A stretch of 23,546 bases of DNA. It comes from Clostridia bacterium (GTDB lineage Bacteria; Bacillota_A; Clostridia; Christensenellales; Aristaeellaceae). Each line of letters begins with the position of its first letter. Position 1 is the first letter of the stretch. The translations under genes and the position numbers were made by a program. The stretch spans positions 1 through 23,546 of the forward strand of contig JAFXMP010000017.1 of assembly GCA_017530275.1 (NCBI GenBank), in the 5' to 3' direction. Positions 16,912 to 23,546 of this stretch are shown here, one piece after another. The notes below the pieces were generated by a model. The model was not told the origin of the DNA. It made no database searches and was given only the letters and a program-made list of their open reading frames with translations.

Positions 16912-18336
16912 TCATTTCAGCCCGTGTACGATTTCCTTAAAGATCCTTCCCCGCTGCTCGTAATCCTCAAACATATCGAAGGAAGCACAGGCGGGAGAAA
17001 GCAGCACGTTGCCGCCAGGTTTGGACAGGGCGCGGCAGGTTTCAACGGCCTCCTGCATGCTGCCCGCGTGATGAATATTCGTGTATCCTGCCTTTTTCAG
17101 TGCTGCTTCGATCTGATTCGCCGTGACGCCGATGAGCACGCAGTTTTCGATCAGAGGCGTTTTCACGATTTCCTCCGCCAAAGCGTCGAAGGACACGTGT
17201 TTGTCATACCCGCCCAAAATAATGGCCGTAGGGGCTTTCATACTCTGCACCGCCTTGATGGTGGAATCCACGTTGGTGCCTTTGCTGTCGTTGATATAGC
17301 GTACGCCGTTCAGTTCCCGCGCAAATTCGATGCGGTGCTCCACCCCGGGGAAGGTGCGCATAGCCTGGCGAATCACCGGCGCAGGCACGCCCCGGGAGAA
17401 AGCCACGGCGGCGGCGGCCAAGGCATTTTCTAAATTATGGGGACCGGGGATTCTTAATTCCTCCGCTCCGCATACGTTCTTTTCTTCATCGCCGATCCGC
17501 ACCACGATTTTGCCGTCCCGGACGAACGCTCCCTGCTCCACTTCCTGCTGCCTGGAGAAGAACAGCACCTGGCTTTTGAGGCCCGCCCCCATCTTCCGGC
17601 AAATTTCGTCGTCGTAGTTCAGCACAGCGAAATTGCTCTCATCCTGCGCGTCAAAAATATGGCGCTTCAAACCGGTGTAGACTTCCATGGTGCCGTGACG
17701 GTTCAAATGATCCTCCGTCACGTTCAGCACGGCGGCGGACAAGGGATGGAAGGTTTCGGTAGTCTCTAATTGGAAAGACGAAACCTCCGCCACCACCACA
17801 TGGTCGTATTTGCTTTCCAGGGCCGCGGCGGAAATGGGATAGCCGATGTTGCCGCACACGTGAACGATTTTCCCCGCTGCCTCGAAAATGGCCCCTAACA
17901 GGGAAACGGTGGTGGTTTTTCCGTTGGTGCCGGTGACCGCCACCAGGGAGCCTTTCAGGATGGTGGAGGCCATTTCCATTTCGCCGGTGACCCGCACGCC
18001 CTTTTCCTTGGCCGCTTTCACGATAGGCGCGTCGATGGGTACGCCGGGACTAATGACCAGGATATCCTGGCCGTTCAGGGCGTCGATGCCGTCCTCTCCC
18101 ATGCGGAAGGCCACAGGCAGTCCGTTCAGCACATCCAGTTTGTTTCCAAAAGCTTCCCTGGGCTTCATATCGCTGACGGTAACATTTGCTCCTTCCCGGC
18201 ACAAAAGCTGGGCGGCGGCGATGCCGCTGCGGGCCATGCCTACAATCAGTACGTTTCTGCCCGCCCAGTGGTTTTCTTTTTCACTCACGGATGAGCAGCG
18301 CTTTTTGGGCGTTCCGTAATATAATTCCTTCTGCAT
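16912..18336 (-). CDS. murD: UDP-N-acetylmuramoylalanine--D-glutamate ligase
   Basis: Adds D-glutamate to UDP-MurNAc-L-alanine using ATP (cytoplasmic Mur ligase). The 474-residue protein has an N-terminal nucleotide-binding domain (NVLIVGMARSGIAAAQLL), the ATP loop GTNGKTTT, NVTEDHLNRHG, and the C-terminal domain signature INDSKGTNVDST, ending PACASFDMFEDYEQRG, which is typical of MurD. About 30 residues precede the usual MurD start (MQKELYYGTPKKRCSS...). ATG 18336 is chosen because AAGGGG lies 8 nt upstream; an internal GTG near the usual start has no ribosome site. The leader contains repeat copy C. The next gene downstream is the GG-leader peptide. Confidence 0.95.
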   Translation of the reverse strand: MQKELYYGTPKKRCSSVSEKENHWAGRNVLIVGMARSGIAAAQLLCREGANVTVSDMKPREAFGNKLDVLNGLPVAFRMGEDGIDALNGQDILVISPGVPIDAPIVKAAKEKGVRVTGEMEMASTILKGSLVAVTGTNGKTTTVSLLGAIFEAAGKIVHVCGNIGYPISAAALESKYDHVVVAEVSSFQLETTETFHPLSAAVLNVTEDHLNRHGTMEVYTGLKRHIFDAQDESNFAVLNYDDEICRKMGAGLKSQVLFFSRQQEVEQGAFVRDGKIVVRIGDEEKNVCGAEELRIPGPHNLENALAAAAVAFSRGVPAPVIRQAMRTFPGVEHRIEFARELNGVRYINDSKGTNVDSTIKAVQSMKAPTAIILGGYDKHVSFDALAEEIVKTPLIENCVLIGVTANQIEAALKKAGYTNIHHAGSMQEAVETCRALSKPGGNVLLSPACASFDMFEDYEQRGRIFKEIVHGLK

Positions 18337-18357
18337 GGTCATCACCCCTTCTTGGCA

Positions 18358-18455
18358 GAGTTGAGAGTGGAGAGTTCAGAGTTCAGATAAAAACCGTTGA
18401 CAGCTTCGGAATCCATAATACAGACAATATAATCTGAACTCCGAACTCTGAACTC
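18358..18455. repeat. Heptad inverted-repeat element, copy C (mraY-murD gap)
   Basis: The left arm is GAGTTGA-GAGTGGA-GAGTTCA-GAGTTCA then GAT. The right arm is ATC then TGAACTC-CGAACTC-TGAACTC. The inner two heptads plus GAT pair with one mismatch. The segment CAATATAATCTGAACTC is nearly shared with copy A. The element lies 11 nt after the mraY stop. Confidence 0.9.
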
Positions 18456-18466
18456 ATATTTCGTAA

Positions 18467-19543
18467 TTACTCAAAGAACATATGCATAGAAACGACCGCG
18501 ATGACGGAAAGCACCAGTGTCACGGCGGCGTACATAAGCACGATCTGGTTTTCCTTCATGCCGCACAGTTCAAAATGATGGTGCAGGGGGGACATTTTGA
18601 AAATCCTCCGCCCCTGGCCGTACTTCTTTTTGGTGTACTTGAAATATGTGGTCTGCATCATCACGGAAACGCTGCTCATGATGCAGGTGAAGCAAATGGG
18701 GATCAGCAGAAACTGGCATTTCGTCAGCATGGCGACGCCCACCATGGCCCCGCCGATAAACATGCTGCCCGTGTCCCCCATAAAGATCTTGGCGGGGTGG
18801 CGGTTATAGCGCAGAAAACCCAGAGACGCTCCCGCCAAAGCAAAGCAAAGGATCGCAACGATCGGAAACCAGGCTTCCTGATTCGTCATGGGGAAAGCGT
18901 TTGCCATGGCGCCATTCCCATAAGCAGCGCCTAAGAACATGGCGATCAGGCCAAAGGCCGCCATGCCCACGATGGTGACCGAGGAAAGGATGCCGTCCAC
19001 CCCGTCCTGCAAATTGGCGCTGTTGGTGATGAACATCACCAGCACGGTCATGATGGGGATATAGAACCAATTCAAATCCCAGGTGATGCCCGTGAAGGGG
19101 ATGATCACGTCGCTGCCCACGTACAGAAAGCAATACAAGGAAAAAATCAGGCCGACAATCATCTGTCCGATCAGTTTTTGCTTGGGTTTCAGGCCCTCGT
19201 GATCCTTCTTTACGTCCTTGATATAATCATCCGGGAACCCGAAAAAAGCCATGCAGCCCACGGTGATGAACAGCAGGGGCCACAGGGCATTTTCCAACCC
19301 AAAGCTCCAGCCCTGCTTGATTCCCACGATCACCGTGATCACAGTTGTGGTCAGTACTGTAGCCAGAGCCGTCACGATGCCGCCCATGTTGGGGGTGCCC
19401 TGCTTGGCCAAGTGGGCTTTGGGGCCCAAATCGTAGATGGTCTGGCCAAACTTGAGCTTTTTAAGGTATGGCAGGAACTTGGGCATGATCAGCAGTACGA
19501 TCGCCAGAGCCGCTATCGCTGCGTAAGCGCAGTACAGGAACAT
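18467..19543 (-). CDS. mraY: Phospho-N-acetylmuramoyl-pentapeptide-transferase
   Basis: Integral membrane enzyme that transfers phospho-MurNAc-pentapeptide to undecaprenyl phosphate, forming lipid I. The 358 residues hold about ten hydrophobic helices and the family landmarks: HLAKQGTPNMGG (44-55), the Asp pair in FPDDYIKD (105-106), FMGDTGS with the catalytic-loop Asp257, and SPLHHHFE (His 321-323). The loop usually written NLTDGLDGL appears as NLQDGVDGI (177-185), so Thr is Gln here. The start ATG 19543 has GAGAGGT 8 nt upstream. It follows murE directly; murF, often between them, is missing. Repeat copies D and C flank it. Confidence 0.96.
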   Translation of the reverse strand: MFLYCAYAAIAALAIVLLIMPKFLPYLKKLKFGQTIYDLGPKAHLAKQGTPNMGGIVTALATVLTTTVITVIVGIKQGWSFGLENALWPLLFITVGCMAFFGFPDDYIKDVKKDHEGLKPKQKLIGQMIVGLIFSLYCFLYVGSDVIIPFTGITWDLNWFYIPIMTVLVMFITNSANLQDGVDGILSSVTIVGMAAFGLIAMFLGAAYGNGAMANAFPMTNQEAWFPIVAILCFALAGASLGFLRYNRHPAKIFMGDTGSMFIGGAMVGVAMLTKCQFLLIPICFTCIMSSVSVMMQTTYFKYTKKKYGQGRRIFKMSPLHHHFELCGMKENQIVLMYAAVTLVLSVIAVVSMHMFFE

Positions 19544-19591
19544 AATCGCATACCTCTCGTATTCTCAAATTGATTTTTCGGAATCAACAGA

Positions 19592-19698
19592 GAGTTGAGA
19601 GTTGGGAGTTGAGAGTTGAGATGATACAGCCCATTTGATTTGAATTCCTGACAGTTCAGCTAAATATATCTAAACTCTCAACTCTACACTCTCAACTC
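19592..19698. repeat. Heptad inverted-repeat element, copy D (murE-mraY gap)
   Basis: The left arm is GAGTTGA-GAGTTGG-GAGTTGA-GAGTTGA then GAT. The right arm is ATC then TAAACTC-TCAACTC-TACACTC-TCAACTC. This is four heptads per arm, the longest copy, with a 45-nt loop. It ends 4 nt after the murE stop codon. Confidence 0.9.
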
Positions 19699-19702
19699 TG
19701 AA

Positions 19703-21163
19703 TTATCCTCCGATTTCCTCCAATAGCTCCTTCACGACCACCTTTTCATCAAAGGGCCGCTTGACCCCCATGATCTCCTGATAGGTTTCGTGACCTTTGC
19801 CGGCAAGCACGATGATATCCCCGTCCTGCCCCATTTGCAGGGCATAGCGGATGGCTTCCCGCCGGTTCTCGATCACGGTATATTTCCCTCCGGTGGGTTT
19901 GATGCCCTCTTCAATGGAGGCGAGGATATCCATGGGGTTTTCGGTGCGGGGATTGTCGCTGGTCAGGATGGAAAAGTCCGCCAGCCTGCCGGAAATTTCG
20001 CCCATCATGGGCCGTTTCAGATGATCCCGGTCGCCGCCGCAGCCGAACAGGGAAATCACCCGTCCTCGGGCAAACTGGCGCACCGCCGTCAAAATGTTTT
20101 CCAAGGCGTCCGGCGAATGGGAATAATCCAGGATCACTTTATACGGCGTGTGGGTATCCAGCACCTCAGCCCGGCCCGGCACAGAACGCACCTTTGAAAG
20201 GGCCGCCGTGATGGTTTCGGGCTTGACGCCCATGATCAGGCCCACGGCTGCGGCCGCCAGGGCGTTATACACGTTAAACATGCCGGTCAGCTGCAGCTTC
20301 ACCGGGTATTCGTTTACATCAAACAGCTTCATGATGATGCTGACGCCGTTTTCGGTGATTTCAATATCTCTTGCGAAAATATCCGCGTTGTTGCAAATGC
20401 CATAGGTGCTGTGGGGCACGGTGATATCCTTTAGAATATCGGCGCTGGTATCGTCGTCCACGTTGATGGCGGCGTTGGCGATCCATTCCGGCCGGAAAAA
20501 GGATTTTTTACACTGGAAGTATTTCTCCATGGTACCGAACAGGTCCAAATGGTCTTGGGACAGGTTGGTGTAGCAGCCCGCCTCAAAATGCACCCCCGTC
20601 AGTCGGTTCATTTCGATGGCGTGGGCGGACACCTCCATGCTCACCACGGTGACCCCCTGGTCCCGCATTTGCCGCAGGGTGCGGAAAAAATCAATGGGCT
20701 CGGGGGTGGTGAATTCGCTTTTCATGTATTCCCGACCGATCATGTTGCCGGTGGTGCCGATCAAGCCCACCTTGCAGCCTGCTTCCTCCATAATGGCCTT
20801 GATGAGGTAGCTGGTGGTGGTTTTCCCCTTGGTTCCGGTGACGCCCAGCAGCTTCAATTCCTTTTCCGGGTGGCCGAAAAACGCCGCCGAAATCAGCGAC
20901 ATGGCGCTGCGCACGTTTTTCACCCGCACCTGTGGGGCCTGCACATCCACGAACCGGTTCACCACAAGGGCCGACGCACCGTTCTGAACCACTTGGGCGG
21001 CGAAATCATGGCCGTCGAAGCGGGCGCCGGGAACGCAGAAAAACAATCCCTGCTTTAGTTCCTCTGTTTTTCGGTTGTCCATGCACAGGGACGCGATTTC
21101 GCAGTCTCCCCGCGCTTCCAGCAATTCATCGCCCAGACATTGCACCAGCGCCGACAACAGCAT
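19703..21163 (-). CDS. murE: UDP-N-acetylmuramoyl-tripeptide synthetase (meso-DAP type)
   Basis: Mur ligase adding the third stem-peptide residue. The 486-residue protein has the ATP loop GVTGTKGKTTT (107-117), SMEVSAHAI, NLSQDHLDLFGTMEKYF with the nearby lysine that is normally carbamylated (219 or 220), and LDYSHSPDALEN. The amino-acid selectivity motif DNPR lies at 403-406. DNPR is the form seen in meso-diaminopimelate ligases, whereas lysine-adding enzymes differ, so I infer a DAP-type wall. The start ATG 21163 has GGGAG 9 nt upstream and lies 16 nt after the PBP gene. Near its end, VLAGKGHETYQ is the usual C-terminal motif. Confidence 0.96.
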   Translation of the reverse strand: MLLSALVQCLGDELLEARGDCEIASLCMDNRKTEELKQGLFFCVPGARFDGHDFAAQVVQNGASALVVNRFVDVQAPQVRVKNVRSAMSLISAAFFGHPEKELKLLGVTGTKGKTTTSYLIKAIMEEAGCKVGLIGTTGNMIGREYMKSEFTTPEPIDFFRTLRQMRDQGVTVVSMEVSAHAIEMNRLTGVHFEAGCYTNLSQDHLDLFGTMEKYFQCKKSFFRPEWIANAAINVDDDTSADILKDITVPHSTYGICNNADIFARDIEITENGVSIIMKLFDVNEYPVKLQLTGMFNVYNALAAAAVGLIMGVKPETITAALSKVRSVPGRAEVLDTHTPYKVILDYSHSPDALENILTAVRQFARGRVISLFGCGGDRDHLKRPMMGEISGRLADFSILTSDNPRTENPMDILASIEEGIKPTGGKYTVIENRREAIRYALQMGQDGDIIVLAGKGHETYQEIMGVKRPFDEKVVVKELLEEIGG

Positions 21164-21179
21164 GTTTCTTCACTCCCGT

Positions 21180-23306
21180 TCATTGCAGCGGTAATTCAAA
21201 AGTCACCTTCACGATCGACCCGCAGGAGGCATAGCTGCCGCCCGCGGGGGACTGGCGCACAGCCAGTCCGCTTCCTGTAATTTCCATATCAAAGCCCCTG
21301 GCCCGCAGCTGCCGTGCCGCCTCTACCATGGACATGCCCTTCACATCGGGCACAGTAACCAGATCCATGATCTGCAAAGGCTCCTGTTCATAGGTGTACA
21401 GCATCACAGCGGTACCGGCGGACGCCTGAGCCCCGGCAGCGGGCGCCTGGGCGGAAACGGTATCCGTCAGTCCGTCCGTTTCCCACAGCAGACCTTGTTC
21501 CCACAGCGTTTTTTTCGCCTCCGCCATCGTCATGCCCACGGTGTCAGGCACTGTCACCACCGGCGCGGCCGTAGCCTTGGGATCGTTTTTTTCCACATTC
21601 AGATAGGAAAGCACGCCTTCCATGATCTGGCTGGCAAAGGGGGCGGCGGTGGTGCTGCCATAATCCACCGGCACCTGAGCCTCGTTGACTGTCACCAGCA
21701 CGGCAAAGCGGGGGTTGTCGATCGGCGCGAAGCCCACGAAAGAGCCGATATGCACGTCGGATACCACCCGGCCATCCTTGTACACCTGAGCCGTGCCAGT
21801 TTTGCCGCCGATACAGTATCCCGCCACCGCGGCGTTTTTGCCGCCGCCCTCGGAAACCACGCTTTCCAACAGCGAGCGCATGGTGGCGCTGGTTTCGGCG
21901 CTGATGGGGTTTGAAACTACGGTGGGGGCGGTGCGTTCCACCACGTTTCCCTGGTTGTCCAGCACCTCCTGCACGATATAAGGCTTCATGAGCCTGCCGC
22001 CGTTGACCACCGCACACGCGGCGGTGATCAGCTGCAGCGGCGTTACCGCCACGCTTTGCCCAAAACCGATGCGGGCCAGATCTACGTTTTTCACATAGCG
22101 GCTGTTGATCAGAATGCCCGCGCTTTCTCCTGGCAGATCGATCCCCGTGCGCACACCGATTCCAAAAGCCCGGAGATACTTATAAAATGTATCCGTTCCC
22201 ATGCGAAGCGCCAGGGTCACGAAAGCCGGGTTGCAGCTGTTGGCCAGGGCCTGGGGCAGCGTTTGAGTCCCATGGCTGGATTTCCAGCAGCGGATGCGGT
22301 CTCCATCTACATAAATAGCCCCGGAACAAGTAAAAACATCGTCCAGGGTGGCCGCGCCGCTGTCCAGCGCGGCGGAGCAGGTGAGCATTTTGAAGGTGGA
22401 GCCAGGCTCGTACACGTCGGTAATTACCGTCATGCGCATCAGCTCGTTGAGCTGCTCGATATCGTTCCGGGGCGGATCATTGGGGTCATAATCCGGCTTC
22501 ATACATGCTGCCAGCACAGCGCCTGTGTTCACATCCATGACGACGCACTGGACGGATTTGGCATCGTTGACCGCCAAGCATTCCCGCATGGCCTTTTCCA
22601 CGATGCCCTGAACGGCGCTGTCCACCGTCAGGCGCAGGGTGTATCCGGGCTGGGGCGCTTCATAGGCCGTCTTTCCATCCGGCAGCAGGCGGGAACGCGC
22701 ATCCACCTCCGTGCGAAGCGATCCTTCTTTGCCGCGCAGCAGCGTTTCGTAAGCGCTCTCCAAACCGCTTTGACCTATGGAATCCACGTTGGTCAGCCCC
22801 AAAATCTGGCTGAGAAAAGCGCCTTTGGGATACACGCGCCGGGTATCCTCGTCAAAAGATACGCCCTGGAGCAGCTTGGCCATCTCTGGGTTTTCATTGC
22901 GCAAGGCACGGATCTGGTCCACTGTTTCTCGGGGCACCTGGCGTTTGAGGATGACGGAAGCCAGCTTTTTGTTTTGCAGCTTTTTTTCCATTGCCGCCGC
23001 GTCCGTGTTCAGCATTTTGCTCACCACGGCGGCGAAAGCGTTTTCATCCTTCACCTGCTGCGGGTTAGCCGTTACGATATACGCCGTGGCAGACATTGCC
23101 AGCACGCTGCCCCTTGTATCCTGGATCGCGCCTCTTTGGGCCGTTACCACGCCTTCCCTCGTCCATTGCCGCACACCGCGGGACGTGAGCTCCGCGCCCC
23201 GAACCAGCGTCAGGTTTCCGATGCGTACTCCGATCAGCGAAAACAGGATCACCAGCGCTGAAAGCATCATCAGTAATCTTCGGCGGATCTTCAATCCGGT
23301 GCGCAT
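21180..23306 (-). CDS. ftsI: Class B penicillin-binding protein with two PASTA domains
   Basis: Membrane-anchored D,D-transpeptidase that cross-links septal peptidoglycan with its FtsW partner. The 708 residues comprise a basic start and one transmembrane helix (about 10-30), a PBP dimerisation/pedestal domain (about 45-220), and a transpeptidase domain with STFK (active Ser303), SCN (357-359) and KTG (502-504). Two PASTA domains end the protein (about 583-640 and 648-706, each with VPD-V-GM--AEA/VEA). GGAGG lies 6 nt before ATG 23306. B. subtilis has pbpB and spoVD here; only one such gene lies between ftsL and murE in this window. The two PASTA repeats recall PbpB, but orthology to SpoVD is possible. 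The gene symbol names the family. Confidence 0.94.
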   Translation of the reverse strand: MRTGLKIRRRLLMMLSALVILFSLIGVRIGNLTLVRGAELTSRGVRQWTREGVVTAQRGAIQDTRGSVLAMSATAYIVTANPQQVKDENAFAAVVSKMLNTDAAAMEKKLQNKKLASVILKRQVPRETVDQIRALRNENPEMAKLLQGVSFDEDTRRVYPKGAFLSQILGLTNVDSIGQSGLESAYETLLRGKEGSLRTEVDARSRLLPDGKTAYEAPQPGYTLRLTVDSAVQGIVEKAMRECLAVNDAKSVQCVVMDVNTGAVLAACMKPDYDPNDPPRNDIEQLNELMRMTVITDVYEPGSTFKMLTCSAALDSGAATLDDVFTCSGAIYVDGDRIRCWKSSHGTQTLPQALANSCNPAFVTLALRMGTDTFYKYLRAFGIGVRTGIDLPGESAGILINSRYVKNVDLARIGFGQSVAVTPLQLITAACAVVNGGRLMKPYIVQEVLDNQGNVVERTAPTVVSNPISAETSATMRSLLESVVSEGGGKNAAVAGYCIGGKTGTAQVYKDGRVVSDVHIGSFVGFAPIDNPRFAVLVTVNEAQVPVDYGSTTAAPFASQIMEGVLSYLNVEKNDPKATAAPVVTVPDTVGMTMAEAKKTLWEQGLLWETDGLTDTVSAQAPAAGAQASAGTAVMLYTYEQEPLQIMDLVTVPDVKGMSMVEAARQLRARGFDMEITGSGLAVRQSPAGGSYASCGSIVKVTFELPLQ

Positions 23307-23342
23307 AGCCTTCCTCCCGCCTGGGCAGCCTTATGGATTCGG

Positions 23343-23546
23343 TCAGAGGCTGCCAGTCATGATTCCATCCAGCGCGGCATGGGGGGAGACATCCGCCTGG
23401 GTGATGGGTTTGTTTTCGTAGGGCCGGGTGTCCGGCGCAATCACGTGCTCGGTGGTATCGCTGGAGGGAGCTTTCATTTGCAGCTTCTGACAAGCCGCGT
23501 CGCAGATCCGGGCGGGGTCTCGGGCGTCAGCCACCTGCGCGGCCAA
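23343..23546 (-). CDS. ftsL: Cell division protein FtsL, C-terminal part (truncated by window edge)
   Basis: The last 67 codons of a gene whose start lies beyond the right edge; the TTG at the edge is only the window limit. The segment DPARICDAACQKLQMKAP matches the FtsL C-terminal pattern, in which a coiled coil leads to a conserved -A-x-x-LGM/LQM- element. A polar tail of about 40 residues follows. Position supports this: it ends 36 nt before the class B PBP gene, the standard place for ftsL. The transmembrane helix and most of the coiled coil are outside the window. FtsL forms a complex with FtsQ/DivIB and a DivIC/FtsB partner. Confidence 0.75.
   Translation of the reverse strand: MAAQVADARDPARICDAACQKLQMKAPSSDTTEHVIAPDTRPYENKPITQADVSPHAALDGIMTGSL

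Noticed and set aside
16441..17433. 330-codon plus-strand frame across the GG-leader gene and the end of murD
   Set aside because: It is antisense to a clear murD and has no recognisable domains; GC-rich antisense frames are common here.
13644..19698. Heptad repeats as a CRISPR array
   Set aside because: The units are 7 nt in direct tandem without unique spacers, the arms are inverted, and no cas genes are present.
22056..23261. 401-codon plus-strand frame antisense to the PBP gene
   Set aside because: The minus strand encodes STFK, SCN, KTG and PASTA motifs; the plus frame resembles nothing known.

Overview
The window carries about 17 genes, all on the minus strand, and no plus-strand gene that I can support. 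It looks like a chromosomal segment from a GC-rich member of the Clostridia (Firmicutes). The evidence is an ordered division and cell-wall (dcw) cluster with a PASTA-tailed penicillin-binding protein, a MurE with the meso-diaminopimelate motif, AGGAGG-like ribosome binding sites, a four-cysteine TSCPD protein typical of Clostridia, and a compact arginine operon. I cannot name a genus.

Right part, read from high to low coordinates: the 3' end of ftsL, a PASTA transpeptidase (ftsI/pbpB/spoVD type), murE, mraY, murD, a small GG-leader peptide gene, ftsW/spoVE, murA, ftsQ/divIB, ftsA and ftsZ. murF, murG, murC and murB are not in the interval. Together these genes make and flip lipid II precursors (murE, mraY, murD, murA), polymerise and cross-link septal peptidoglycan (FtsW plus the PBP), and build the divisome (FtsL, FtsQ, FtsA, FtsZ). 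ftsA-ftsZ has its own sigma-A-like promoter, and ftsZ is followed by a clear terminator. As given, ftsZ carries a one-base frameshift at an A6 tract just before its variable linker.

Middle (9.1-9.9 kb): a short transcription unit with a strong extended -10 promoter, a TSCPD-domain protein, a previously unlisted 37-residue membrane peptide and a terminator.

Left part: the arginine operon argC-GNAT-argJ-argB-argD-argF, with a near-consensus promoter and ATGA stop/start overlaps between argJ, argB, argD and argF. It is followed by a low-GC gene resembling a PD-(D/E)XK nuclease, and then carB, which runs off the left edge. carA is not next to carB.

The most unusual content is between the dcw genes. 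(1) Four related intergenic inverted repeats are built from 7-nt units (GAGTTCA or GAGTTGA) with mirrored arms. (2) A bacteriocin/RiPP-like GG-leader peptide gene sits between murD and ftsW. (3) The ftsW leader has overlapping, competing hairpins. These are the best candidates for undescribed biology, but each needs comparative checking.
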